A DNA stretch of 64,000 nt from DATMER01 sp963741305 (GTDB lineage: Bacteria > Acidobacteriota > Thermoanaerobaculia > Multivoradales > UBA5704): positions 7,874,001 to 7,938,000 of the forward strand of contig CAVUHL010000003.1 of the NCBI GenBank assembly GCA_963741305.1. The letters are read 5' to 3'. The translations under genes and the position numbers were made by a program. Positions 26,454 to 35,076 of this stretch are shown here, piece after piece. Positions within the stretch are counted from its first letter, which is position 1, and every line of letters begins with the position of its first letter. The notes under the pieces are model-generated. The model worked only from the letters and a program-made list of their open reading frames with translations, ran no database searches and had not been told where the DNA came from.

Positions 26454-28877
26454 CTATGGCTTCAGGTGGGTTTCGAACAGCTTGAAGATCCGCCGGTACT
26501 CGTCGAGCCAGCTCGTGGGCTGGCGGAAGCTGTGCGGCTCCACCGGGTAGATGGCGGTCTCGAAGTTTTCTTTCTTGAGCTCGATGAGCCGCTGCACGAG
26601 GCGGACGCTGTCCTGGAAGAAGACGTTGTCATCCACCATGCCGGTGCAGATCAGGAGCGGCTTGGCGAGCCCCTGGGCGTACTCGATCGGCGAGCTCTTC
26701 TCGAAGGCTTCGGGGTCGACCTCGGGCGTGTTCAGGATGTTCGAGGTGTACTCGTGGTTGTAGAAGGCCCAGTCGGTGACCGGGCGCAGGGCGGCGCCGG
26801 CAGCGAACAGGTCCGGCTTGCGGAACATCGACATGAAGGTGAGGAAGCCGCCGTAGGAGCCGCCGTAGGTGCCGACCCGCTGCGGGTCGACGCTCTTGTT
26901 CTTGACCAGCCAGGCCACGCCGTCTTCGAGGTCCTCCACCTCGGGATAGCCCATCTGGCGGTAGATGGCGGTCCGCCAGTCGCGGCCGTAGCCGGCCGAG
27001 GCGCGGTAGTCCATGTCCAGGACGACGTAGCCCTGCCGGGTCAGCAGGGTGTGGAACATGAACTCGCGGAAGTAGCCGGACCAGCCGGCGCCTGCGTTCT
27101 GCAGGTAGCCCGCGCCGTGGGTGAAGACCACGGCCGGGTACTTGCGGGAGGGGTCGAAGCCTTCCGGCGTGTAGACCCGCGAGTAGATCGGCTTCTTTAC
27201 GTGAGACGAGGGGATCGGCACGATCTCGGGCTTGCTCCACTCGATGGCCAGGTACTCGGGAGTGTGGGTCTCGGTGATCTGCCTGGCATCGGCACCTGCT
27301 TGGTTGGGTTGCAGGAAGAGATCGCCGTGCCGGGTGGCGGTGGAGTGCAGGAGCAGGAGCTGGCTCTCGTCAGGCGAGAGCTCGTAGAAGGTTTCGCCGC
27401 CGGTCTTGCTGAGCTGCTCCGGCTCGCCGTCCGAGACTGGCACGCGCCAGATGTCGTAGATGCCGGGGTGGCCCTGGTTGGCGCGGTAGTAGAGGTGCTT
27501 GCCGTCGCGGCTCGCCACGATGTTCGACACCTCGAAGTCGCCCTCGACGGTCCGCCGGGCCTTCTTTTCCTGCATGCCGATGAGGTAGAGGTTGGAGTGG
27601 CCGGTCTCCTCGGAGTTGTACCAGAGGGTGTCGGTCTCGGGGAGGAAGCCAAGCTCGTTGAACTCCCAGTTGATCCACGCGGTATCGGTCAGGCGGTGGC
27701 GGCTGACCGGCTCGGGCTTCTCGCGCTCGACCGTGACGATCCAGCGGTCCTTGTTGTCGGAGGAGCGGATCATCAGGGCGCCGTAGCGGCCGTCGTCCGA
27801 CCAGGCGAGCGCCCCGGCCTCAACCGTCCGGGGCTTCTTCTCCTCGTCTTTCTTCTCTTCCTTCTTCTTGGCGTCCTTCTTGGCGTCCTTGCTGTCCTTT
27901 TCCTTGGCTTTCCTGGCCTTCTCGCGCAGCTCCTTCAGAGGATCATCCGTGATCCCCGGGAGCTTCGAGAGGTCCACCTCATGCTTTTTGTGCTCCACGA
28001 GGTCGAGGAGGAGGATCTTGTGATCGACGGCGGGCTCGGTGCCGACCTTGGAGCGGACCTCGTCCGACTTGAGGTTGCCGTCCTCGGTGACGAAGCGGGC
28101 CATCAGGGAGGGCTTCTTGGCGGCGCCCTTGGCCTGGGTGATGACCAGCATCCAGTCGCCACTGGGGGAGAGGGAAGACTCGACGATCTCCACCTCTTCG
28201 CCGAGGAACCAGGGAAGAGGTGGGCGGGTAGGGTCGAGATGGCGGGAGGCGCGGTCCTCGGCGCGTGCCGCGGCCTGCTTGTCCTTCTCTTCCTTGAGGA
28301 CTTGGAAGAGCCGCTCCTGCTGCTCGTCGATGTAGCCGGACTCCTCGTCCTCGACCGGGTCCTTGGCGAGCTTCAGCTCGACAGGCTGGAGGAGCGTGGC
28401 CGCCACGAGGTCGAAAACAAACGTGGCGTCCCCCCGCTTGAAGGCAATGCGGTTGTCGCCGACCAGGAAGCGGGGCTCGTCCTCTGCCTCTTCGGTGCGG
28501 GTGATCTGGCGGATGGTCCCGGTTTGCAGATCCTTGAGGAAGATGTTGCCCTGGCGGGCGTAGGTCTTCCAGCGGCGGTCACGGCTCAGGTCGCCTCCGG
28601 GGGCATCGGTCTTGCCGCGCTCGCCGAGGGGGACGAGGGTCTGGGCGCCACTCTCCAGGTCGACCCGGATGAGGTCCTTCTGCTCTTCGCCCGTGCGCTT
28701 GCGCAGGTAGAAGACGGAGCGGCCGTCGTCGGCCCAGTAGGGCTCCTCGGGCGGGTTCCCGATCCAGTCGGGGTGGGCCATGATCGTTTCGAGCGTCGGC
28801 TCGGGCGAAGCCGCGAGAGCCGGCCAGGGGAGGAGCAGCAGGGCTGCGGCGGCGAGGTTTCTATAGAGCTGGGGCAT
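26454..28877 (-). CDS. Exported S9 family prolyl oligopeptidase-type peptidase
   Basis: 807 residues. Signal peptide about 1-22, a long beta-propeller-like region, and the C-terminal alpha/beta hydrolase domain. Catalytic residues are visible: Ser674 in GGSYGGF, Asp749/750 in GMVDDN and His782 in VEPHSF. An unusual Lys/Glu-rich insert (about residues 315-350, KKDAKKKEEKKDEEKK) lies in the propeller and is probably a disordered, surface-exposed loop. The family cuts short peptides, often after Pro or acyl-amino acids, in the periplasm. Monocistronic. Confidence 0.92.
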   Translation of the reverse strand: MPQLYRNLAAAALLLLPWPALAASPEPTLETIMAHPDWIGNPPEEPYWADDGRSVFYLRKRTGEEQKDLIRVDLESGAQTLVPLGERGKTDAPGGDLSRDRRWKTYARQGNIFLKDLQTGTIRQITRTEEAEDEPRFLVGDNRIAFKRGDATFVFDLVAATLLQPVELKLAKDPVEDEESGYIDEQQERLFQVLKEEKDKQAAARAEDRASRHLDPTRPPLPWFLGEEVEIVESSLSPSGDWMLVITQAKGAAKKPSLMARFVTEDGNLKSDEVRSKVGTEPAVDHKILLLDLVEHKKHEVDLSKLPGITDDPLKELREKARKAKEKDSKDAKKDAKKKEEKKDEEKKPRTVEAGALAWSDDGRYGALMIRSSDNKDRWIVTVEREKPEPVSRHRLTDTAWINWEFNELGFLPETDTLWYNSEETGHSNLYLIGMQEKKARRTVEGDFEVSNIVASRDGKHLYYRANQGHPGIYDIWRVPVSDGEPEQLSKTGGETFYELSPDESQLLLLHSTATRHGDLFLQPNQAGADARQITETHTPEYLAIEWSKPEIVPIPSSHVKKPIYSRVYTPEGFDPSRKYPAVVFTHGAGYLQNAGAGWSGYFREFMFHTLLTRQGYVVLDMDYRASAGYGRDWRTAIYRQMGYPEVEDLEDGVAWLVKNKSVDPQRVGTYGGSYGGFLTFMSMFRKPDLFAAGAALRPVTDWAFYNHEYTSNILNTPEVDPEAFEKSSPIEYAQGLAKPLLICTGMVDDNVFFQDSVRLVQRLIELKKENFETAIYPVEPHSFRQPTSWLDEYRRIFKLFETHLKP

Positions 28878-28919
28878 TTGGGTCCTCGTAAGAAATCCGG
28901 CGGAAGGGTAGCACTGTCA

Positions 28920-28961
28920 AAGGACGACAAGGACACTAAGGACAACAAGGACATCAAGGGC
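28920..28961. repeat. 9-bp tandem repeat AAGGACNNN
   Basis: AAGGAC starts at 28920, 28929, 28938 and 28947, with a degenerate fifth copy at 28956. The three other bases vary. It sits just upstream of the S9 peptidase gene. Similar simple AAGGAC arrays are seen between genes in various environmental bacteria; role unknown. Confidence 0.85.
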
Positions 28962-28986
28962 CGCGGAAGCAGCGCCCAGCCCGCCG

Positions 28987-29017
28987 CCTGGGGTTGAAAC
29001 CTGGTTTCAACCCCAGG
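28987..29017. terminator. 31-bp near-perfect palindrome
   Basis: Arms of 15 bases, CCTGGGGTTGAAACC (28987-29001) and its exact complement (29003-29017), are separated by a single T. No T-run follows. It lies in the spacer before the hairpin-repeat field, with no gene reading into it from either side (the S9 gene reads away to the left), so it is more likely a cruciform-type or protein-binding palindrome than a terminator. Confidence 0.5.
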
Positions 29018-29052
29018 TAAGAGGCCCACCAATTATGCGATCCACGGGCCTG

Positions 29053-29332
29053 AAATTTAGTGGGCAGCGACTGCCCTGCAAATTTGCGCGGGTAAATTTG
29101 GAGGGCAGCGATTGCCCCGCAAAATTTCCCCTCCAGGGAGCCTGCTTTGCCAGGAAATTCTGAAGGGCGGTCGCTGCCCCGTACTTTTAAGCGGCCCAAA
29201 TTCAGCGGGCAGCGGCAGCCCCGCAAATTTTCCGGCAAAAGCAGGCTTCGGGAGCCTGCAAATTTGAAGGGCTGCGACTGCCCTCTAAATTTGGTCTCCC
29301 GAATTTGAAGGGCTGCGGCTGCCCCGCAAAAT
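29053..29332. repeat. Array D: AAATTT-flanked GGGCAG/CTGCCC hairpin repeats
   Basis: Six units, each AAATTT-type box, about three bases, GGGCAG (or GGGCTG/GGGCGG), a three-base loop, CTGCCC-type arm, then GCAAATTT-type box. Stem centres fall at about 29069, 29110, 29172, 29214, 29276 and 29317, so spacings alternate 41, 62, 42, 62, 41, giving a dimeric unit of about 104 bp. The long spacers contain AGCCTGC segments; at 29241-29259 GCAGGCT and AGCCTGC form another hairpin. The region 28878-29424 holds no gene. Confidence 0.9.
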
Positions 29333-29424
29333 TGAGCCTCGGGTGCAATGCTTGCCCATGCCTACGCCCCAACCCCAGGCGGCGGCTTGCACGCCGCGGC
29401 ACGCTTCTTGTACCCGCGCCCTGG

Positions 29425-31674
29425 GTGCCCGATAGCTCTCTGATCCGGCTGCGGCCCTGGCCCGACATCCTGTACGTCAGTCAGGGGCGCACGGTTTTGG
29501 CCACGGACCGCGACGGCTTCTTCGATCACGGCTCGCAACGCGGCCTCTTCGTCCACCAGACGCGGCTCGTCTCCCGCTGGCGGTGGCTGGTGGATGGCCG
29601 GCCCTGGACTCCGGTCGCGCTCTCCAATGTGGACCAGGGCTCCTGGCTCGGCTATTACGTCGTGCTCCCGCCCGGGGCCGATCCCGGCGAGCAGGACCAG
29701 GGGAGTGGCCATATGAAGGCCGATTCCGAGCAGACCCTGGAGATGCGGCTTTCCCGCTTCGTCGGGGACGGGCTGCGCGAGGGCGTGGACCTGACGAACT
29801 TCAGCCAGCAGGCCACTCGCTTCACTTTGATGGTCGAGGTCGATTCCGACTTCGCGGACCTGGGGGAGACCTTCGAGGGCGAGGAGCGGCAGCAGCAGGG
29901 CGAGCTGCGGCGGAGTTGGCGGGAGCCGGGAGAACTCGCCTTTGACTACCAAGCCGAGCATGGCGAGGCGCGGATCGACCGCGGGCTCGTAATCCGGATC
30001 GAGCAGGCCGGCTCTCCTCCGGTCTTCGAGGACGGTCGAATCTCCTTCCAGGTGGAGCTGGCGCCGGGAGCCTCCTGGCACTGCTCGCTAGTCTTCCTCC
30101 CGCGGATCGAAGGAGAAACCCCGTCATCCGGAGACCGCATCGATCTCTTCCTTGACGAGGCCGCGAGCTTCTCCACGCCCGAGAGCGAAACCCTGGCGCC
30201 GGTAGTGGTCGGCTCCCTGATGCAGGCCCGGCGCGATCTGGCGGGCCTGCGCCTGCCCGACCTCGACGAGGGGGAGCGCTCGTGGACCATGGCGGCGGGG
30301 CTGCCTCTCTATATTGCCCTCTATGGCCGGGATGTCCTGACCGCCTCCTGGCAGGCGGCCCTTCTCGGGCCGGAAATGATGGACGGCACCCTGCGCGCCC
30401 TCGCCCGACGCCAGGGCACGGTGGTGGACGATTGGCGCGACGAGCAGCCCGGCCGCATGCTCCACGAGGCCCACACCGGCCCGCTCGCCGCGCTCGGCTT
30501 CAACCCGCGGGCGAGGTACTACGGCTCGGTCACCACGTCCGGCTTCTATCCGGTGGTGGTCTCCGAGCTCTGGCACTGGACCGGCGACCGGGAGCGGGTC
30601 CGGCCTCTGGTGCAATCGGCCCTGAAGGCCCTGTGCTGGCTGGAGCGCTCTGCCTCCGATGGGAGGAACGAGGATGGCTTCTTCGATTACCGCACCCGTT
30701 CGTCCCAGGGGACGGTCCACCAGGCCTGGAAGGATTCGCCGGGAGCGATCGTGGACGCGGAGGGCCGGCAGGTCGAGCCGCCCATCGCCACCTGCGAGGA
30801 GCAGGCGTTCGTCTACGTGGCCCGCCTCCATCTCTCGGAGCTGCTCTGGTGGATCGGGGAGAAAGACGAGGCGAAGCGGCTCTTCCATCAGGCCGGGGAG
30901 CTGAAGAAGCGCTTCAACGATGCGTTCTGGATGGAGGACGAGGGCTTCGTCGCCCTGGGGCTGGACGCGCAGCGCCGGCCGATCCGCTCGATCACTTCGA
31001 ACCCCGGGCACTGCCTGGCCGCCGGGATCGTGGATGCCGACCTGGTGGAGCGGACCGCGGCGCGCCTCTTCGAAGATGACCTGTGGAGCGGCTGGGGAGT
31101 GCGGACGCTGTCGTCACGGAACCCGGCGTTCAACCCGTACAGCTATCACCGGGGCTCGGTCTGGCCGGTGGAGAACGGCAGCTTCGCGCTCGGCTTCCTG
31201 CGCTACGGCCTGCACGATCGGCTGGAGACGGTCGGCCGGGCAATGTTCGAGTCGGCGCGGCTTTTCGATCACTACCGCCTGCCCGAAGTCTTCAGCGGCC
31301 ATGCGCGGGATGCCGCGCACCCCTTCCCCGCGATCTACCCCCAGGCGAACTCGCCCCAGGCCTGGTCGGCCTCGGCGGTCCTCTGCGTGGTGCAGGCGCT
31401 GCTCGGTATCTATCCCTACGCGCCTTTGAAGATGTTGCTTGTCGATCCCCACCTGCCCGAGTGGCTGCCGGAGCTGACCGTCCGCGGGCTGCGCGTGGGA
31501 GAGGCGTCGGTGGATCTCCGCTTTTTCCGCCAGGAGAGCGGCCGCGGTGACTGGGAGATCCTGGACCAGCGGGGGACGCTCCACGTCCTCCGCCAGCCGA
31601 GCCCCTGGTCGCTCACCGCCAATTTCGCCGAGCGCTTGCGCGACGTCTTGTCCAGCTTGCTGCCGGGAAAATAG
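29425..31674 (+). CDS. Amylo-alpha-1,6-glucosidase-type glycogen-debranching protein
   Basis: About 749 residues from GTG 29425; a TTG at 29305 is in frame but lies inside the repeat array, so I reject it. The N-terminal GDE_N_bis-type domain starts LYVSQGRTVLATDRDGFF; the C-terminal (alpha/alpha)6 domain contains YGRDVLTASWQAALL, RDEQPGRMLHEAHTG, YYGSVTTSGFYPV, GFFDYR and HRGSVWPVENG. Family enzymes hydrolyse alpha-1,6 branches of glycogen or related glucans; the subgroup with this N-terminus is also found with trehalose and sucrose genes. No signal peptide, so cytoplasmic. No sugar genes adjoin. Confidence 0.88.
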   Translation: MPDSSLIRLRPWPDILYVSQGRTVLATDRDGFFDHGSQRGLFVHQTRLVSRWRWLVDGRPWTPVALSNVDQGSWLGYYVVLPPGADPGEQDQGSGHMKADSEQTLEMRLSRFVGDGLREGVDLTNFSQQATRFTLMVEVDSDFADLGETFEGEERQQQGELRRSWREPGELAFDYQAEHGEARIDRGLVIRIEQAGSPPVFEDGRISFQVELAPGASWHCSLVFLPRIEGETPSSGDRIDLFLDEAASFSTPESETLAPVVVGSLMQARRDLAGLRLPDLDEGERSWTMAAGLPLYIALYGRDVLTASWQAALLGPEMMDGTLRALARRQGTVVDDWRDEQPGRMLHEAHTGPLAALGFNPRARYYGSVTTSGFYPVVVSELWHWTGDRERVRPLVQSALKALCWLERSASDGRNEDGFFDYRTRSSQGTVHQAWKDSPGAIVDAEGRQVEPPIATCEEQAFVYVARLHLSELLWWIGEKDEAKRLFHQAGELKKRFNDAFWMEDEGFVALGLDAQRRPIRSITSNPGHCLAAGIVDADLVERTAARLFEDDLWSGWGVRTLSSRNPAFNPYSYHRGSVWPVENGSFALGFLRYGLHDRLETVGRAMFESARLFDHYRLPEVFSGHARDAAHPFPAIYPQANSPQAWSASAVLCVVQALLGIYPYAPLKMLLVDPHLPEWLPELTVRGLRVGEASVDLRFFRQESGRGDWEILDQRGTLHVLRQPSPWSLTANFAERLRDVLSSLLPGK

Positions 31675-31721
31675 CAACCGCTCTGGTTCTTCCTGGGACG
31701 AACGTGTAACATCGCCCGCCT

Positions 31722-32159
31722 ATGGAGCCTCTCGAGATCCCTGCCGAGCATCCGGATTCTGATCATCCGCTGCGCATCCTGGTGGTGGAGGATGATCCGG
31801 AAAGCCTGCAGATGATGGGGGCGCTCCTGGGCCTCTGGGGGTATGAGCCGCGCCTCGTGCCCGCGGGCCCGGCGGCGCTCGATGCCGTGGAGGAGGAGAT
31901 GCCCGACATCGTCCTCCTCGACCTCGGCCTGCCAGGCATGGACGGCTTCGAGGTCGCCCGGCGGCTCCGCGGCCGGCCCGGCGGCAACGACGTGTTCATT
32001 GCCGCGGTGACCGCCTACCGCGGCGAGGAACACCAGCGGCAGGCGCGGGAGGCCGGCTTCGACCGCTACCTGATGAAGCCGGTCGACATCGACACCCTGC
32101 GCCAGCTCCTCACCCAGACCTCGAACGGCGAACGGCCTGCCGACCCCGGCTTCGACTAG
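31722..32159 (+). CDS. Single-domain response regulator
   Basis: 145 residues containing one receiver domain: acidic pocket VVEDD, phospho-acceptor Asp in IVLLDLGLPGMDGF, Thr in VTAY and Lys in LMKPVD. No output domain, so it passes phosphate or binds a partner protein. No kinase in the window. Co-directional with the pseudouridine synthase that starts six bases downstream. Confidence 0.93.
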   Translation: MEPLEIPAEHPDSDHPLRILVVEDDPESLQMMGALLGLWGYEPRLVPAGPAALDAVEEEMPDIVLLDLGLPGMDGFEVARRLRGRPGGNDVFIAAVTAYRGEEHQRQAREAGFDRYLMKPVDIDTLRQLLTQTSNGERPADPGFD

Positions 32160-32165
32160 CCTCAA

Positions 32166-33110
32166 GTGACCGACCCGCGCCGCCGCACCTTCCGGGTCGA
32201 GATTGACGCCGGAGGCGCCCGGCTCGACACCGCAATCGTCCAACATCTCCCCATGATCCATGGGATCACCCGCGCCCGGGTCCGGGGCTGGGTGGAGCAG
32301 GGGCTCGTGCGGGTCAATGGCCAGCTGGTCAAGCCCACCCGGCGGCTCGCTCCTGGGGACGAAGTCGAGGTCATCCTGCCGCCCCCTCCTCCCAGGCGCG
32401 AGCTTGCGCCTGAAGAGATACCGATCTCCATCGTCTACGAGGACGAATGGCTGCTCGCCCTCGACAAGCCGCCCGGCCTTGTCGTCCATCCCGCCCAAGG
32501 CAACCGCGAGGGGACCCTGATGCATGGCCTGCTCTGGCGGGCGCAGGAAGAATACCGGCCCCATCTGGTGAGCCGCCTCGACCAGGGAACGTCCGGCCTC
32601 ATCCTGGTCGGCAAGGCCCCGGAGGTCCATGCCGCCCTCCAGAGCGAGGGGATGGAGAAGGACTACTTGGCCGTGGTCTACGGCCGCACGGCTCTGCCCA
32701 AGGGAAGGATCGACCTCGGTATCTTGCGCGATCCCGCAGACCTCCGGCGGCGGATGGCCTCGCGGACCGAGGGCCGGCCGAGCACCACGCTCTGGGAGCG
32801 CCTGGCTGAATCGGAGCTTTCTCTCCTGCGCTGCCGGCTGCTCACCGGCCGCACCCACCAGATCCGGGTCCACCTCCAGGCCGCCCGGATGCCGATCGTC
32901 GGCGATCCCCTCTACGGCGCGCCCGAGGGTTGGAAGGGGATCGGGGACCCGGCCCTCGCGGAGGCCTGCCGGGAGTTCCCGAGGCAGGCTTTACACGCCT
33001 GGCGGCTGGGGCTGGTTCATCCGGCCACCCATGAGCCGCTGGAGGTCCGGGCGCCATTGCCGCCGGACCTCGCGAACCTGCTCTCCCGGGCAGGATTGAC
33101 ATTCCCCTGA
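32166..33110 (+). CDS. RluA/RluD-family pseudouridine synthase
   Basis: 314 residues from a GTG. An S4-like RNA-binding domain lies at about 15-75 (ARVRGWVEQGLVRVNGQLVK) and the catalytic domain contains LLALDKPPGLVVHP, the RLDQGTSGL motif with the catalytic Asp, and GRTHQIRVHLQAARMPIVGDPLYG. It isomerises uridines in rRNA (RluD acts on 23S helix 69), but the exact target cannot be read from sequence. Likely co-transcribed with the response regulator. Confidence 0.93.
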   Translation: MTDPRRRTFRVEIDAGGARLDTAIVQHLPMIHGITRARVRGWVEQGLVRVNGQLVKPTRRLAPGDEVEVILPPPPPRRELAPEEIPISIVYEDEWLLALDKPPGLVVHPAQGNREGTLMHGLLWRAQEEYRPHLVSRLDQGTSGLILVGKAPEVHAALQSEGMEKDYLAVVYGRTALPKGRIDLGILRDPADLRRRMASRTEGRPSTTLWERLAESELSLLRCRLLTGRTHQIRVHLQAARMPIVGDPLYGAPEGWKGIGDPALAEACREFPRQALHAWRLGLVHPATHEPLEVRAPLPPDLANLLSRAGLTFP

Positions 33111-33320
33111 GATTCTGCGCAAAAAATTTCAACCGGGTGTCCCGCTTTCTTCCGGCAGGGACACTTTACGAACGTGCTTCCATCATCCAGTTCGCTCGGC
33201 GCCTTTTTAAGCCGTTCATCAGCTTAGGCTGAAGCACTCCGTACTACGAGCTTCCAGTTTCCGGGTTTCCCCCGGAGAGCGCAGTACAAATGAAGTTTTT
33301 TTATTTTGGAGGGAGTACCA
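33111..33320 (+). other. AT-richer leader region of the halogenase gene
   Basis: 210 bases without a gene. It holds inverted repeats GTGTCCC/GGGACAC (about 33138-33165) and GTACT/AGTAC arms flanking a CCGGG...CCCGG stem (about 33241-33286), then a T-rich stretch and GGAGGGAG before the ATG. A structured leader or attenuator is possible. I recognise no known riboswitch class. Confidence 0.4.
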
Positions 33321-34979
33321 ATGGCTAAGAGCATCGTGATCGTTGGAGGAGGTTCGTCGGGCTGGATGACGGCTGCCTATCTGAAGAAGGCCCTGAGAGG
33401 GGTCGACATCACACTCGTCGAAGCTCCGCACATCAAGTCCATTGGGGTGGGTGAGGCCACCTTCAGCACCATCAAGCTCTTCTTCGACTACCTCGGTCTG
33501 GAAGAGCGCGAGTGGATGCCGGCCTGCAACGCCGCCTACAAGCTCGCCATCAAGTTCGTCAACTGGACCAAGGCCGGAGGCCACTTCTACCACCCCTTCC
33601 AGCGCTACGAGATGATCGACGGTTACAACGCCGCCGAGTGGTGGCTCAAGCTCAAGCGGGGCGAGGAGGCCTTCGATTACTCCTGTTTCGCGATCCCTGC
33701 GATCTGCGATGCCAAGCGCTCGCCCCGGTATCTGGACGGCCGGGTGTTCGACGACAAGGTGCAGGACTACTTCGCCAACGGCGACCGCGTCCCCAACTCC
33801 TTCCTGTCTGAGCACGCGGTCCAGTACCCGTACGCCTATCACTTCGACGCCGGCCTGCTCGCCGAGTACCTCGAGGGCTACGCCACGCAGCGCGGGGTGA
33901 GCCGGATCGCGGACGAGGTCGTCCACGTTGCCCTGCGCGAGGACGGCGGCATCTCCCACATCGTGACCAAGGAGCACGGCGAGATCGCCGCCGACCTGTT
34001 CGTCGACTGCACCGGCTTCCGCGGCCTGCTGATCAACCAGGCGCTCAACGAGCCGTTCATCTCCTTCAACGACACGCTGCCCAACGACAGCGCCGTCGCC
34101 CTGCAGGTGCCGGTCGACATCCGGACGAACGGGATGGAGCCCTACACCACGGCCACGGCCATGAACGCCGGCTGGGCCTGGAACATCCCCCTCTACGGCC
34201 GGATCGGCACCGGTTACGTCTACTGCAGCGAGTTCCTCTCCAAGGATGAGGCCGAGGCCGAGTTCCGCCGCCACCTGGGCCCCGCCGCGGACAATTGCCG
34301 CGCCAACCACATCAAGATGCGGATCGGCCGCAGCCGCAACTCCTGGGTCAAGAACTGCGTGGCCATCGGCCTGTCGAGCGGCTTCGTGGAGCCGCTGGAG
34401 TCGACCGGGATCTTCTTCATCCAGCACGGCATCGAGGAGCTGGTGCATCACTTCCCGAACGGCGAGCTGGACGAGGCGGTCCTGCGCAGCTACAACAAGG
34501 GCGTGGCCGACGCGATCGACGGGGTGAAGGATTTCCTCACCGTGCACTACGCGGCTTCCGACCGTGACGACACGCCGTACTGGAAGTCGGTCCACAGCGA
34601 TCTGCGGGTGCCGGAGAATCTGCGCGAGAACCTTGACCTGTGGAAGCGCCGGCTGCCGAACGCGAAGAGCGTCAACCCGGCCTATCACGGCTTCGAGTCC
34701 TACTCCTACTCGGTGATGCTCCTCGGCCTCGGCCATCAGCCGGAGGCCAGCCTGCCGGCCCTGGACCACATGGACGACCGCAACGCCCTGGCTGCCTTCC
34801 GCGCCATGCGCGAGCGCTCGGAGTACTTGGCGGCCACGCTGCCCTCGCAGTACGAGTACCTGACTCACGTGCGCACCCAGCCCACCAGCCGCGAGGAGGA
34901 GATGGTCCCGGAATCCGCCCTCTACAGCGACGCGGGCCAGCTCTGGAAGGAGCTGGTGGCGCTCAACGCTCGGGCGTAA
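33321..34979 (+). CDS. Flavin-dependent tryptophan-halogenase-type enzyme
   Basis: 552 residues. FAD-binding GGGSSGWMTAAYL (9-21), the lysine of the YKLAIKFVNW segment (Lys74, equivalent to PrnA/RebH Lys79), the halogenase signature WAWNIP (285-290) and SGFVEPLESTG (353-363) are all present. These enzymes use FADH2, O2 and halide to make HOCl, which passes to the lysine and halogenates an indole or other ring. A partner flavin reductase is needed and is not in view. GGAGGGAG precedes the ATG. No biosynthetic cluster surrounds it, so substrate is unknown. Confidence 0.92.
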   Translation: MAKSIVIVGGGSSGWMTAAYLKKALRGVDITLVEAPHIKSIGVGEATFSTIKLFFDYLGLEEREWMPACNAAYKLAIKFVNWTKAGGHFYHPFQRYEMIDGYNAAEWWLKLKRGEEAFDYSCFAIPAICDAKRSPRYLDGRVFDDKVQDYFANGDRVPNSFLSEHAVQYPYAYHFDAGLLAEYLEGYATQRGVSRIADEVVHVALREDGGISHIVTKEHGEIAADLFVDCTGFRGLLINQALNEPFISFNDTLPNDSAVALQVPVDIRTNGMEPYTTATAMNAGWAWNIPLYGRIGTGYVYCSEFLSKDEAEAEFRRHLGPAADNCRANHIKMRIGRSRNSWVKNCVAIGLSSGFVEPLESTGIFFIQHGIEELVHHFPNGELDEAVLRSYNKGVADAIDGVKDFLTVHYAASDRDDTPYWKSVHSDLRVPENLRENLDLWKRRLPNAKSVNPAYHGFESYSYSVMLLGLGHQPEASLPALDHMDDRNALAAFRAMRERSEYLAATLPSQYEYLTHVRTQPTSREEEMVPESALYSDAGQLWKELVALNARA

Positions 34980-35007
34980 GGGCTGACCCCATCCCCCCTC
35001 TCCCCGG

Positions 35008-35037
35008 CCCTCTCCCCCGCCTGCGCGGGGGAGAGGG
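35008..35037. repeat. CCCTCTCCCCCGC hairpin repeat
   Basis: A 13-bp perfect stem with loop CTGC follows the halogenase gene by 28 bases and may end its transcription. The same sequence type appears at 38761-38800 inside the M56 gene, so it is a dispersed repeat rather than a dedicated terminator. Confidence 0.75.
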
Positions 35038-35076
35038 GGTAGCGTAACCCAAGCGTAATCCTGTAAAGTCTCCCTC

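Noticed and set aside
29305..29424. TTG start of the debranching-enzyme gene
   Set aside because: The codons lie within the hairpin repeats and encode a Cys/Arg-rich leader unlike the family.
33111..33320. Known riboswitch in the halogenase leader
   Set aside because: Inverted repeats are present but no conserved core of a known class could be recognised by eye.
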